DNA of 64,000 nt from Methylovorus glucosotrophus (GTDB lineage Bacteria > Pseudomonadota > Gammaproteobacteria > Burkholderiales > Methylophilaceae): NCBI RefSeq assembly GCF_009858335.1, contig NZ_VMSE01000001.1, positions 1,674,001 through 1,738,000 on the forward strand, read 5' to 3'. Under the pieces are notes generated by a model. It was not told where the DNA came from, did no database searches, and worked only from the letters and a program-made list of their open reading frames with translations. Shown in pieces: positions 1 through 9,121 of this stretch; positions within the stretch are counted from its first letter, which is position 1; each line of letters starts with the position of its first letter. Position numbers and translations under genes: made by a program.

Positions 1-2
1 GA

Positions 3-113
3 CTGCCCTTGGTGCTGGCCGTCAGCCATAACGTATTTGCGGCTTTGCTGTTAAGCACGCTGGTTGTGCTCAATTCCACCATCACCCCACTCAAACAGCC
101 TGAGGAGACATGA
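3..113 (+). CDS. ctaA: Heme A synthase (COX15/CtaA), C-terminal end only
   Basis: Only the last 36 codons lie in the window; the gene begins upstream. The visible peptide contains a hydrophobic helix reading AVSHNVFAALLLSTLVVLNS, which resembles the last transmembrane helix of COX15/CtaA heme A synthases, where a His in this helix takes part in heme binding. The stop codon is 1 bp before the ctaB start, as expected for the common ctaA-ctaB-sco order. CtaA oxidises heme O to heme A for aa3-type cytochrome oxidase. The call rests on a short fragment plus the neighbours, so it is moderately sure. Confidence 0.7.
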   Translation: MPLVLAVSHNVFAALLLSTLVVLNSTITPLKQPEET

Positions 114-114
114 C

Positions 115-1020
115 ATGGCCCATGCTATCGCTTTGAATATTCAGGAAATCCGCGTCAGCCTGCGAAGTTTCTTCATGATGTGCAAGCCGCGCGTGAGTGC
201 GCTGATTGTGTTCACCGCCATGATAGGCATGTTCATGGCGACGCCGCATCTGCCACCGTTGGATATTCTCATTGCCGCCACACTCGGTATCGCCATGACA
301 TCTGGCGCTGCGGCGGCCTTTAATTGCATCATTGAGCAAAAGATCGACGCCCGCATGGCCCGCACCCGACACCGACCACTGCCAACCGGTCAGGTCAGCA
401 CGCGGCAAACTCTGGTATTGGCCACCTTGCTGGGTTTCGCCGGACTGAGCCTGCTATATGCCATGGTGAACCCGCTGACCATGTGGCTAACCTTCGGCAC
501 ATTACTCGGTTACGCCGTGATCTACACCGTGTTTCTCAAGCCCGCTACGCCACTCAACATTGTCATCGGCGGGGCATCCGGCGCCATGCCGCCGATTCTG
601 GGCTGGGCCGCCATCAACAATGTGGTCTCTCACGAAGCGCTGATCATGTTTCTGATTATCTTCGCCTGGACGCCCCCGCACTTCTGGGCACTGGCGCTGT
701 ATCGCCGCGAAGAGTACGCCAAGGTAGGCATTCCCATGCTGCCAGTCACGCATGGGGTGCAATTCACCCTGCTGCATATCGTGCTTTACACCATCATCCT
801 GGTCACCATCACCTTCATCCCCTACAGCATGGGCATGAGCCACCTGATCTACCTCATCTCGGCGCTGGTGCTCAATCTGGTGTTCATGGTGTATGTGGTG
901 GCGCTGTATGCGGATTACTCGGATGCACTTGCCAAGCGTACGTTCCGTTATTCGATCACCTATCTGACGCTGCTGTTTGCCGCGCTGATGCTCGATCATT
1001 ACTGGATGCTAGAATGGTAA
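115..1020 (+). CDS. ctaB: Protoheme IX farnesyltransferase (heme O synthase)
   Basis: This 301-residue integral membrane prenyltransferase transfers a farnesyl group to protoheme to make heme O, the precursor of heme A. The UbiA-superfamily signature is clear: N70, D78, R80 and the RTRHRPLPTG stretch (residues 83-92) form the Asp-rich prenyl-diphosphate site, and a second polar loop near residues 190-215 carries FAWTPPHFWALALYRREEY, typical of CtaB. Several hydrophobic helices fill the rest. The ATG at 115 is preferred over an upstream in-frame codon because it sits immediately after the ctaA stop and gives the usual family length. It is translationally close to ctaA and to the following SCO gene. 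Confidence 0.96.
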   Translation: MAHAIALNIQEIRVSLRSFFMMCKPRVSALIVFTAMIGMFMATPHLPPLDILIAATLGIAMTSGAAAAFNCIIEQKIDARMARTRHRPLPTGQVSTRQTLVLATLLGFAGLSLLYAMVNPLTMWLTFGTLLGYAVIYTVFLKPATPLNIVIGGASGAMPPILGWAAINNVVSHEALIMFLIIFAWTPPHFWALALYRREEYAKVGIPMLPVTHGVQFTLLHIVLYTIILVTITFIPYSMGMSHLIYLISALVLNLVFMVYVVALYADYSDALAKRTFRYSITYLTLLFAALMLDHYWMLEW

Positions 1021-1045
1021 ATTACCTGTGTTGAGGAAGTTGCCG

Positions 1046-1621
1046 ATGGTCAGAGCCCTGATGCTGTGCTTGATGCTGACATGCCTGAGTGCATGCAAAC
1101 CACAGCCGAAAGAAGCCTTTGAGGCGACGGATATCACGGGCGCCGACTTTGCATCCGGCCTCCATTTAACTGACCACCACGGCAAACCTGCCAGCCTTCA
1201 GGACTTCAAAGGCAAGGTCATAGTGCTGTTTTTTGGGTATACCCACTGCCCGGATGTCTGCCCCACCACCATGTCGGACATGGCACAGACCATGAAACTG
1301 CTGGGCAAGGATGCCGACCAGGTCCAAGTGCTGTTTGTGACACTGGACCCGGCGCGTGACACGCCAGATGTACTGGCCAAATATGTCCCGTATTTTGACC
1401 CGCGCTTTATAGGCTTATATGGAACTGAAGCCGAGATCGCCGGGACCGCCCATCACTTCAAGATCAGCGCCAGCAAGCAACCACCCGATGCCCGCGGCAA
1501 CTACAGCATAGACCACAGTGCCGGCACCTATGTCTATGACAAACAAGGCAAGATAAGACTCTACTTCAACTACGGCGCATCGCCAGCCATGATGGCACAC
1601 GACCTCCGCCTCTTGATGTAA
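1046..1621 (+). CDS. SCO1/SenC copper chaperone lipoprotein
   Basis: SCO1/SenC thioredoxin-fold protein that delivers copper to the CuA site of cytochrome oxidase, or acts as a thiol reductase for it. The copper motif CPDVC supplies C68 and C72, and the distal conserved His lies in the YSIDHSAGTYVYD stretch near the C-terminus. The N-terminus is a lipoprotein signal (LMLTCLSAC), so the protein should be anchored to the membrane and face the periplasm. I chose ATG 1046 because a GAGGAAG ribosome site ends 6 nt before it; a GTG at 1028 in the same frame lacks one. It follows ctaB by 25 bp in one operon. Confidence 0.93.
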   Translation: MVRALMLCLMLTCLSACKPQPKEAFEATDITGADFASGLHLTDHHGKPASLQDFKGKVIVLFFGYTHCPDVCPTTMSDMAQTMKLLGKDADQVQVLFVTLDPARDTPDVLAKYVPYFDPRFIGLYGTEAEIAGTAHHFKISASKQPPDARGNYSIDHSAGTYVYDKQGKIRLYFNYGASPAMMAHDLRLLM

Positions 1622-1658
1622 ACCACATCTCGCATAAAGGCTGTACCAGCCCTTATGC

Positions 1659-2084
1659 TCAAGGCCGAACCATGCGCCTCACTTGGCATGTCAACGTGCC
1701 CACCTTGTACCCCGCCGATTGCGGCGCCACTGGCACAAAAGCATCCTCACCCTTGCCCTTGCTCAAGAGCTCACCCTTGGCACCGTAGTACATGAACTCG
1801 CGCAAGCGAAAGGCATGCTTCACACAATCAAACTCAAATCGCGCTCGCTTCTCCACATACTTAACCCCTGCCGCAGCACCAGGCAATGCCAAAGCTGGCT
1901 TGTACAAGGTCTTGGTCCAGATCGACGAATACACATCGTCATCCGCATACGAATCCGTATCCACCCACAGCTCGCTACCCTCGGCTTTGCTGATGGACTC
2001 CCAGTCGGCTGCATGCGCTGGCGGTATTCCAGCCAATAAACTCCACAGCGCAAGACCTGCCACTGCCCGAAAACACATTCTCAT
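1659..2084 (-). CDS. Exported protein resembling surface-adhesin protein E family
   Basis: A 141-residue exported protein with a clean Sec signal peptide (about residues 1-25, cleaving after PAHA). The mature part, beginning ADWESISKAEGSELWVDTDS, resembles the adhesin-E-like domain common in beta- and gammaproteobacteria: Trp near the N-terminus, a VDTDS strand, a DDDVYSSIWTKTLYK strand, and two Cys (in FDCVKHAF and LTCQV) that may form a disulfide. The ATG at 2084 is preferred to a TTG at 2093. The gene converges on the SCO operon and shares no obvious pathway with it. Function is unknown; the family match is by eye. Confidence 0.6.
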   Translation of the reverse strand: MRMCFRAVAGLALWSLLAGIPPAHAADWESISKAEGSELWVDTDSYADDDVYSSIWTKTLYKPALALPGAAAGVKYVEKRARFEFDCVKHAFRLREFMYYGAKGELLSKGKGEDAFVPVAPQSAGYKVGTLTCQVRRMVRP

Positions 2085-2251
2085 TTTCTTCAATATTTCC
2101 TCAATCTTCTATATAGCCTGAAGGCCCAATTAAAAAAACAGATTCTCGCTTAACAACGCCATCCTGCCCTTAAGGGATATATCCCTGCATATGCCCCTCA
2201 CGATACTTTTCGCCTTTACAAAAATTCACAGTATCAATCAGGGACTTTCAT

Positions 2252-4345
2252 ATGCACGTCAATCGCCTCCGGGCAAAACCCATACCCATTCTGATCGCCA
2301 TTGCATTTGCTGCTAGCAGTCATATTAGCCGGGCTGAAGAGAGCATTACAGACTTTGGATTCAATAGTATTCCATTTGGTATATCGGCAGATGGATCTAT
2401 CGTTGTTGGCTCGAATAATGATTATGGTTTTATCTGGGATTCAGACCACAGCTTCTATCTGACAAGCTCGCCCAATCCGGCCATAAGTAGCATATACAGG
2501 TCTGATATCTCCGCGATTGCTGCAGACAGCAATGGCATCAGCACTGGAGTTGTTGGCTGGCTACAACAAACTCAGTCCTCGCCGAAACAAGCTTTCATCT
2601 GGACAATTTCAGCGTCAGCGAGACTAATCACCCTGGAATCACTGAACGATTATAAAGATTCGGCCGCCACCGGCATTTCAAGAAGGGGAGACTATATCGC
2701 AGGCTGGTCAACTTACGCTAATGATAGAGAGCATGCCGTTTACTGGCAAAACACTGGCAGTGGCTATCCTCTTGGATCGGGTACTCTGCAGTATTCAATA
2801 GTGGATATTGGTACGCTCAACAATGGAAGAAACTCCAGGGCTAATGCGATTGCAGCTGATAGCCTCACCATTGTCGGAAACTCAAATGATGGGGCCGCAA
2901 ACAATCAGCAAGTTGCGTTCAGGTGGACTCCAGACACCGGCATGGTAAGCCTTGGCACTTTGAATAACGGGAATTACTCCAACGCGTGGGCCATCTCCTA
3001 TGATGGAAACGTAGTAGTTGGTGAAGCCAACGATGGCAACGCTCAAAATGCGAGTCGAGCTTTCCGCTGGAGTGCCGACACAGGTATGGTTAGTCTGGGA
3101 GTCCTGCCCGGCGACAACAGCTCCTACGCTTATGGTGTCTCAGGCGATGGCAAAGTTGTTGTCGGCACTAGCTATAAAGACAATGGCACGGAAAGAGGTT
3201 TCCGCTGGGCCAGTGGTACTGGCATGCAGACCGTCGAACAATGGCTCACGAGCGCAGGGGTTAATGTCAGCTCATCTGTCAGTGTCGCCAACGCAAAGGC
3301 TACTAATAGCGATGGCTCGGTAGTCGTAGGGGTATTAAGCAATGGTCATGGGTATATTGCAAGAGTCGTCAATAATAGTGGCGGCAACACCGACCCAGAT
3401 TCCGGTTCGGGCATGATAGATACGACCAATTACAACACCAGCCTGCTGAGCGTTTCCCATGTAGCCACCCTCGCGAATCAACAAACAGATCAGGTGTTGC
3501 ATGGTGCCCACAGCAGCCCCATGCGTGGCTTGCTTGAGCCTGGCAAGAACAGCTTCTGGGTAGCCGGGGATATTGGCCGCCAGGATCATAACGACAACAG
3601 TGGTAATAGCGATGCGGGCGAGATCGGCTTTGCCCGTGGTTTTGCCAATGGCACCATGCTAAAGATGGCTTTGGGCCGCACGTATAGTGACACCAGCAGC
3701 ATGCTCAATGGCAAAACCACGCTACGTGGTACCTACATCCTCCCTGAAGTCATCTTCCGTTTGCCTGATACGCCGCTATTTGCCACCTTAAGTGCTTATT
3801 ACAACACGGGAGACGCAGACATCCGCCGCGGATATAGCAATTCAGGAATCAATGTTACCTCCGCTGGTAGCGCCGATGTGACTGAAACAGCATTGCGGGC
3901 CCGGCTGGATTGGCTGGATGCTTTTACGCTCCGCAACACGCGCTTTACCCCATACACCAGCTTGAGCTACGCCCGTAGCCATGTAGATGGCTACACGGAG
4001 CATGGCGGAGGTTTTGCCGCACGCTGGGACAAGCGCAACGATTACTCCACACAGGTTCGCCTCGGGCTTGATGCTGTATACCGCCTCAACGAGCGATTTA
4101 ATCTTCTTGGACGTATTGAAGCGGTTCATCGCATGGAAGACCAGGCCTCAAAATCATCTGGCCAGATTATCGGGCTGAGTAACTTCGATTTGCCAGGGAT
4201 AAATTATAAACAGCAATGGGGCCGTGCATCGGTAGGGGCAGAAGGTGCAATAGGCTCAGGCACTGCAGCGCTCACATTAAGCGGCACTACCGAAGCCAGC
4301 ACGCCCAGTGTTTGGCTCTATGGCAGCTATCGCTGGGTGTTTTGA
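2252..4345 (+). CDS. HAF-repeat autotransporter (type Va secretion)
   Basis: A 697-residue protein with a signal peptide (residues 1-28, ending SRAEE), a passenger of repeated HAF-type units (about residues 35-370), a Gly/Ser linker, and a C-terminal autotransporter beta-barrel (about 430-697) ending in the aromatic strand LYGSYRWVF. The repeats follow the pattern A-x-x-I/V-S-x-DG-x-x-V-V-G ... AFRW ... GM-V-SLG; three near-identical consecutive copies cover residues 190-330. The final Phe is the usual BamA signal. A ribosome site AGGGA precedes ATG 2252. The passenger is likely surface-exposed or released; its ligand is unknown. The gene is monocistronic, with a strong terminator after it. 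Confidence 0.85.
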   Translation: MHVNRLRAKPIPILIAIAFAASSHISRAEESITDFGFNSIPFGISADGSIVVGSNNDYGFIWDSDHSFYLTSSPNPAISSIYRSDISAIAADSNGISTGVVGWLQQTQSSPKQAFIWTISASARLITLESLNDYKDSAATGISRRGDYIAGWSTYANDREHAVYWQNTGSGYPLGSGTLQYSIVDIGTLNNGRNSRANAIAADSLTIVGNSNDGAANNQQVAFRWTPDTGMVSLGTLNNGNYSNAWAISYDGNVVVGEANDGNAQNASRAFRWSADTGMVSLGVLPGDNSSYAYGVSGDGKVVVGTSYKDNGTERGFRWASGTGMQTVEQWLTSAGVNVSSSVSVANAKATNSDGSVVVGVLSNGHGYIARVVNNSGGNTDPDSGSGMIDTTNYNTSLLSVSHVATLANQQTDQVLHGAHSSPMRGLLEPGKNSFWVAGDIGRQDHNDNSGNSDAGEIGFARGFANGTMLKMALGRTYSDTSSMLNGKTTLRGTYILPEVIFRLPDTPLFATLSAYYNTGDADIRRGYSNSGINVTSAGSADVTETALRARLDWLDAFTLRNTRFTPYTSLSYARSHVDGYTEHGGGFAARWDKRNDYSTQVRLGLDAVYRLNERFNLLGRIEAVHRMEDQASKSSGQIIGLSNFDLPGINYKQQWGRASVGAEGAIGSGTAALTLSGTTEASTPSVWLYGSYRWVF

Positions 4346-4372
4346 AGCTACAACGGCCCAAGCCCTTCTCGC

Positions 4373-4416
4373 AAACTGGCATAAACGTGTGAGTGGTTTA
4401 TGCCAGTTTTTTATTT
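4373..4416 (+). terminator. Rho-independent terminator after the HAF autotransporter
   Basis: A 14-bp perfect stem, AAACTGGCATAAAC paired with GTTTATGCCAGTTT, closes a 9-nt loop and is followed by a T-rich tract. It ends the autotransporter transcript and separates it from the 4605-10195 cluster, which therefore needs its own promoter. Confidence 0.9.
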
Positions 4417-4604
4417 CAAAAAGAAGACGACTAGCTCACACGACGATGCTAACCGTAAGGGTTAAGTAAGCATAAAACATCAAACTAGCCGACATGAAAA
4501 ACCCCTGGCTCGAATTTCCAGAAAAATAAAGCGCCACAAAATCAGCGCTTTGGAATGGGAAATACGACCAAAAGAAAAGTGTGCTTGCCCCTGTGCAACG
4601 CATC

Positions 4605-5309
4605 ATGAGCCAAGAAATGGATGTTTTAAGAATGCTGTTTATTGTGGATTTTGACGGCACGATCTCCAAGAAAGACACGATCGATGCTTTGCTGGAAAAG
4701 TTTGCTCCCGCCAGTTGGGAGGAGATCGAGCAATCGTGGTTACGCGGCGAAATAGATGCCGTGGAGTGCATGTCACGACAGATTGGCATGGTGCGCGGTG
4801 ACCGCGATGCACTGGATGCTTTTTTCCGGCAGATCGAGCTGGATCAGGGCTTTGTGCCTTTTTATGAATATGCCTCACGCTTCGGTGAGGTGATTGTCGC
4901 CAGTGATGGTGTCGATCATGCCATCCACATGGCGTTCCGGCATTCAGGTTTTCCAGCTGTCCAGATTTTTTCAAATCGCCTTGATTTCACGTCTGAAGGC
5001 ATCGCCATCAGCTTTCCCAACCGCCGGACCGATTGCCAGGGCGGCAACGGCAATTGCAAATGTGCCATTGCCCGTGAGCAGTCCGCCATCTCCGGTGGCC
5101 CGGTTATTCTGATCGGCGATGGCAAATCGGATGCCTGCATTGCGCGACAAGCCGATGTGGTCTTCGCCAAAGGCAAGCTGATTGATTACTGCGAACAGCA
5201 GGATATCGCCTACCACCCCTTTTCTACCTTCAAGGATGTTCTGGAGGCCATACGCACCTGGCCGCTGGAGCACAACACATTCCCAACCGCTATTCACGTT
5301 AAAGGATAA
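4605..5309 (+). CDS. MtnX-like HAD-IB family phosphatase
   Basis: HAD-superfamily phosphatase of subfamily IB, similar in outline to MtnX (2-hydroxy-3-keto-5-methylthiopentenyl-1-phosphate phosphatase). Motif I is FIVDFDGTISKKDT, with the nucleophile and acid Asp in DFDGT; motif III/IV is VILIGDGKSDACIA near the C-terminus; motif II is the VASDG segment. A Cys-rich CQGGNGNCKC insert lies just before motif IV. The start is uncertain: ATG 4605, 4617 and 4632 are all in frame and none has a strong ribosome site. It is the first gene of a six-gene run, 11 bp before the aminotransferase. No other methionine-salvage gene is nearby, so it probably dephosphorylates an intermediate of the cluster's own pathway. 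Confidence 0.8.
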   Translation: MSQEMDVLRMLFIVDFDGTISKKDTIDALLEKFAPASWEEIEQSWLRGEIDAVECMSRQIGMVRGDRDALDAFFRQIELDQGFVPFYEYASRFGEVIVASDGVDHAIHMAFRHSGFPAVQIFSNRLDFTSEGIAISFPNRRTDCQGGNGNCKCAIAREQSAISGGPVILIGDGKSDACIARQADVVFAKGKLIDYCEQQDIAYHPFSTFKDVLEAIRTWPLEHNTFPTAIHVKG

Positions 5310-5320
5310 CCACGGCCACT

Positions 5321-6694
5321 ATGGAAACCAAGATCATCGAAATCCTGGATAAAAACAGCAAGTACTGCTCACACGGGGATACCGTCAATTATGCCGACCC
5401 ACCCAAAGTGTTCGAAGGCTGTGACGGCAGCTTTTTGTTTGATGAGCGCGGCACGCCCTATCTGGACTGGCAGATGTGGTATTCCGCCGTCAACTTTGGC
5501 TACAAGAACAAGCGCATTGCCGACACGCTGAAAAAGCAGATTGATACGCTGCCGCAGCTCGCCAGCCAGTATCTGCACCGCGAGAAAGTCGAGCTTGCCG
5601 AGATCGTATGCAAGTACATGGAAGACAAATACGGCGTCAAAGGCCGGGTGCATTTCAATGTGGGCGGTGCGCAGGCGATTGAAGATTCGCTCAAGGTCGT
5701 GCGCAACCATACCGGCAAAACCCACCAGTTTGCCTTCATGGGCGGCTATCACGGCCGCACCTTGGGCGCTTCGGCCATTACCTCCAGCTACCGTTATCGC
5801 CGTCGCTTCGGCAACTTTGCCGACCGCGCGCACTTCGTGCCCTACCCTTACTGTTTCCGCTGCCCGTATGACCTGAAAGTGGAAACCTGCGACACCTATT
5901 GCCACAAGGAATTTGAAAAACTGTTTGATACCGAATACCAGTCGGTGTGGGATGAAAAAGCCAAGCAGTGCGAATTCGGCGCTTTTTACATCGAGCCCAT
6001 GCAAGGCACAGGCGGCTACATCATCCCGCCTGAGGGCTATATGAAAAAGCTGCAGGAATCGCTGAAGAAACGCAATGTGCTGCTGGTGGCCGATGAAATT
6101 CAGATGGGTGTCTATCGTACCGGCAAGCTGTGGTCGTGGGAAAACTTCGACATCGTTCCTGATATTTTCGTCTTCGGCAAAGCCATTACCAATGGCCTGA
6201 ATCCACTCTCCGGCATCTGGGCGCGTGAGGAATTGATCTCCCCCGAGAAATTCCCGCCGGGCTCGACGCACTCCACATTTGCCTCCAATCCGCTCGGCAC
6301 ATCAGTGGCGCTGGAAGTCTTGAAGATGACGCAGGAGGCTGACTTTGAGCCGCATGTACGGCAACGCGGCGCCTATTTCCTCAAGCGCCTGCACGAACTC
6401 AAGTCGCGCTGGAAAGTGGTCGGCGATGTCAGCGGCCTGGGCCTGGCACTGCGTATCGAGCTGTGTGAGAAAGATGGCTTTACCGCCAGTCGCGCACTTG
6501 CCGACCGCATGTTTAACGAAGGCCTGAAGGGCAACTTGATGGTCGATGGCAAGCGCTATGGCCTGGTGCTGGATATTGGAGGCTACGAGAAAAACGTCAT
6601 CACGCTGGCGCCATCGCTCATGATTTCGGAAGAAGAAATCGACCTCGGCATTAAACTGTTTGAGCAGTTATTGCATCGTTGCGGAGCCGAGTAA
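5321..6694 (+). CDS. Class III PLP-dependent aminotransferase
   Basis: A 457-residue class III (ornithine/GABA/diaminobutyrate-type) aminotransferase. The PLP lysine is K287 in VFGKAITNGLNP; the phosphate and ring contacts are visible as GGAQAIEDSLKVVRN and LVADEIQMGVYRTGK, and the phosphate-binding Thr lies in GSTHSTFASNPLGTS. A Cys-rich insertion (PYPYCFRCPYDL, then CDTYC, about residues 184-202) resembles that of archaeal and bacterial GABA-type transaminases. The substrate cannot be read from the sequence. Its place between a phosphatase and an acyl-carrier module suggests it makes an amine or amino acid that is later acylated. Confidence 0.9.
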   Translation: METKIIEILDKNSKYCSHGDTVNYADPPKVFEGCDGSFLFDERGTPYLDWQMWYSAVNFGYKNKRIADTLKKQIDTLPQLASQYLHREKVELAEIVCKYMEDKYGVKGRVHFNVGGAQAIEDSLKVVRNHTGKTHQFAFMGGYHGRTLGASAITSSYRYRRRFGNFADRAHFVPYPYCFRCPYDLKVETCDTYCHKEFEKLFDTEYQSVWDEKAKQCEFGAFYIEPMQGTGGYIIPPEGYMKKLQESLKKRNVLLVADEIQMGVYRTGKLWSWENFDIVPDIFVFGKAITNGLNPLSGIWAREELISPEKFPPGSTHSTFASNPLGTSVALEVLKMTQEADFEPHVRQRGAYFLKRLHELKSRWKVVGDVSGLGLALRIELCEKDGFTASRALADRMFNEGLKGNLMVDGKRYGLVLDIGGYEKNVITLAPSLMISEEEIDLGIKLFEQLLHRCGAE

Positions 6695-6765
6695 TTGCAA
6701 GCCACTCTCCACATGCAAGCCATCATGCCCCGCCTCCAGACACATGCCAAACAAGGGCAAGCCGC

Positions 6766-7599
6766 ATGAGTCTGGAACAGCTGATTGGTGAAAACGGCTT
6801 TATCGAAGGCAAAGGGCAAGATGCCGTGCTGCTGGTGCACGGCCTCACCGGCACCCCGGCCGAGATGAAGCATTATGGCAAAGTGCTCGCCCGCAAGGGC
6901 CTCACCGCCGTTTGCCCGGTGCTGGCCGGGCACTGCGCTTCGATCAAAACCCTGACCGCCACCACCTGGCAGGATTGGGTGAGTTCGATCGAGCAGGTGT
7001 TTCTGGAAATGCGCAAACGTTATCGCAAGGTGTTTATCGCCGGGCTTTCCATGGGGGCGCTGATCGCCCTCATGGTGGCAGCGCGTTATAAGGAAGCGGT
7101 AGCGGGCGTCATTCTGTTATCAGTCACGCTGTTTTATGACGGCTGGAACATGCCGCCATTCAAGCAACGCTTCCTGCTGCCTATCGTGTTGTATACCCCG
7201 CTCAAATACTTCGTGCATTGGGAAGAAACCGCGCCCTACGGCATCAAGTGTGAACGCACCCGGGCGCTAGTCGCGGCGATTCTGGATAACAAGGATGCCC
7301 AGGCTTCCGAGAAGATCGGCTATTTCAAAACGCCCGCCACCGTGATTCTGGAAAGCGTGCGCCTGATCCGCCAGGCCAAGAAACAGCTGGCAGATGTGGT
7401 ATCGCCAGTGCTGATCGTGCATTCCACGGAAGACGACATGGCGAGCATCAAAAACGCCCATTACGTGGAAAAACGCCTGGGCTCGCATGATATCCAGACC
7501 ATGTATATCAGCGACACCTATCACGTACTCACCCTCGACAAACGCAAGGACGACATTGCCAAGCGCAGCGCCGAGTTTTGCCTTGCCCTCGCTCACTGA
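6766..7599 (+). CDS. Alpha/beta-fold hydrolase, carboxylesterase/thioesterase-like
   Basis: A 277-residue single-domain alpha/beta hydrolase of the Est30-like carboxylesterase group. The oxyanion loop is LLVHGLTGTPAEM, the nucleophile S95 lies in the elbow GLSMGAL, the acid is in HSTEDDMAS, and the His is in SDTYHVLTLDK. No signal peptide, so cytoplasmic. I chose ATG 6766 because AAGGG lies just upstream and the hydrolase domain begins soon after; the longer in-frame ORF starting at 6679 overlaps the aminotransferase. Next to an acyl carrier protein it may act as an acyl-ACP thioesterase or a product-releasing hydrolase; this is inference. Confidence 0.85.
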   Translation: MSLEQLIGENGFIEGKGQDAVLLVHGLTGTPAEMKHYGKVLARKGLTAVCPVLAGHCASIKTLTATTWQDWVSSIEQVFLEMRKRYRKVFIAGLSMGALIALMVAARYKEAVAGVILLSVTLFYDGWNMPPFKQRFLLPIVLYTPLKYFVHWEETAPYGIKCERTRALVAAILDNKDAQASEKIGYFKTPATVILESVRLIRQAKKQLADVVSPVLIVHSTEDDMASIKNAHYVEKRLGSHDIQTMYISDTYHVLTLDKRKDDIAKRSAEFCLALAH

Positions 7600-7615
7600 A
7601 CACAGGAGTAGTCTC

Positions 7616-7876
7616 ATGGAAAACACCTTTGAAACCGTCAGAACGCTGATTGCAGAGAAACTGGAAATCGACAAAGCGACGATTACACCGGATAGCGTAC
7701 TGACCGAGATCGGGCTGGATTCGCTCGACACCTTTGACATCATTTTTGAGGCAGAAGATACATTCGGCATCAAGGTGCCCACGCCCAAAGAAGAAATCAA
7801 GACCGTGCAGGATGTCGCAAACCTGCTGGATCAGCTGCTGCAGGAACAAGCGCCCAGCCTGCAGGTGCAGAAGTAA
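7616..7876 (+). CDS. Dedicated acyl carrier protein
   Basis: An 86-residue acyl carrier protein. The phosphopantetheine attachment serine is S36 in EIGLDSLDTFDII, within the usual four-helix acidic sequence. A CAGGAG ribosome site precedes ATG 7616, and the stop is 5 bp before the ketosynthase. It differs from housekeeping FabD/F-linked ACPs (DSLDTF rather than DSLDTV, and a Gln-rich tail QEQAPSLQVQK), and no fabD, fabG or fabH is beside it. It probably serves only this cluster, carrying the chain built or passed on by the next gene. Confidence 0.93.
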   Translation: MENTFETVRTLIAEKLEIDKATITPDSVLTEIGLDSLDTFDIIFEAEDTFGIKVPTPKEEIKTVQDVANLLDQLLQEQAPSLQVQK

Positions 7877-7881
7877 GCATC

Positions 7882-9117
7882 ATGGCAAACACGCGTCGCG
7901 TCGTCATTACCGGCATGGGCATCGTCTCGCCGCTGGGCAATACCGTGGAAGAGTTTGGGCTTAACCTGATGCAGGGCGTATCCGGCATCAAACGTCTGGA
8001 GACCGACTTCAGCGATCAGCTGGAAATCAACATCGCCGCCAGTGCCGACTTCGATGGCACCCAGCACTTTTCCAAAAAAGAGCTGGCGGTGCTGGATCGG
8101 GTGAGCCAGTTTGCGCTCTATGCCGCCCAGCAGGCACTGGATAATGCCGGGTTGGACGCTGACAGCATGGATACCAACAAAACCGGCTGCTACCTCGGCA
8201 CCGGCATGGGCGGCGCCGCCTCCACCGAAGAAGGCTACCACCGGCTTTTTAAAGAAGGCCAAAGCCGCCTCAAACCCTTTACCGTGCTGATGGCGATGAA
8301 CAACGCCGCCTCCTCGCACATTGCCATGCATTACGGCCTGGGCGGCCCCAACCTCACCTACACCACCGCGTGCTCTTCGTCTGCCATTGCCATTGGCGAA
8401 GCGAGCCGGCAGATCGCCTACGGACACTGCGATTACATGCTGGCGGGCGGTAGCGAAGCGCTACTCACCTTCGGCACCATCAAAGCCTGGGAAGCATTGC
8501 GTACGCTGGCAAAGGTAGATGAACAAAACCCGGCGGCCTCCTGCAAACCATTCTCGGCTGACCGCAGTGGGCTGGTGCTGGGCGAAGGTTGTGCCATGTT
8601 TGTGCTGGAAAGCTACGACTCCGCCATGGCACGCGGCGCCACCATCCATGCCGAAATCGCCGGTTACGGCACCGCCAACGACGCCAGCCATATCACGCAG
8701 CCCTCCGTCGCCGGACAAGCACGTGCCATGCAGGCTGCGCTGGATAATGCAGGTCTGGCCCCCGAGCAGATTGACTACATCAATGCGCATGGCACCGGCA
8801 CACCACTGAATGACGCCACCGAAACCGCCGCCATCAAGCAGGTATTCGGCCCCCATGCTTACCAACTCGCCATCAGCTCCACCAAGTCCATGCATGGTCA
8901 CCTCATGGGCGCCGCCGGTGCAGTTGAGCTGGTGGCCACCACGCTGGCCCTGCAAGCGCAATTGCTCCCGCCGACCATGCACCTGCAGCAGCCTGACCCC
9001 GAGTGTGACCTCCACTATGTTGCCAACCACGCCACCCCGCAGCACGTGCGGTACGCCATGAGCAATTCGTTTGCTTTTGGCGGCACCGGTGGCGTCATCA
9101 TCCTGAAAAAGAGCTAA
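7882..9117 (+). CDS. Beta-ketoacyl-ACP synthase (FabF/KAS II type)
   Basis: A 411-residue thiolase-fold ketosynthase with an intact condensing triad: C164 in TTACSSSAIAIG, H303 in NAHGTGTPLND and H340 in STKSMHGHLMGAAG. The retained triad predicts decarboxylative condensation with malonyl-ACP rather than a chain-length-factor role. It is 5 bp after its ACP gene and 4 bp before the acyltransferase. FabF genes of fatty acid synthesis usually sit beside acpP and fabG; this one does not, which marks it as specialised. Confidence 0.92.
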   Translation: MANTRRVVITGMGIVSPLGNTVEEFGLNLMQGVSGIKRLETDFSDQLEINIAASADFDGTQHFSKKELAVLDRVSQFALYAAQQALDNAGLDADSMDTNKTGCYLGTGMGGAASTEEGYHRLFKEGQSRLKPFTVLMAMNNAASSHIAMHYGLGGPNLTYTTACSSSAIAIGEASRQIAYGHCDYMLAGGSEALLTFGTIKAWEALRTLAKVDEQNPAASCKPFSADRSGLVLGEGCAMFVLESYDSAMARGATIHAEIAGYGTANDASHITQPSVAGQARAMQAALDNAGLAPEQIDYINAHGTGTPLNDATETAAIKQVFGPHAYQLAISSTKSMHGHLMGAAGAVELVATTLALQAQLLPPTMHLQQPDPECDLHYVANHATPQHVRYAMSNSFAFGGTGGVIILKKS

Positions 9118-9121
9118 CGCC

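Noticed and set aside
4605..5309. Methionine-salvage enzyme MtnX/MtnC
   Set aside because: The fold matches, but no mtnA, mtnB, mtnD or mtnE-like gene is nearby; the aminotransferase is class III, not the MtnE type.
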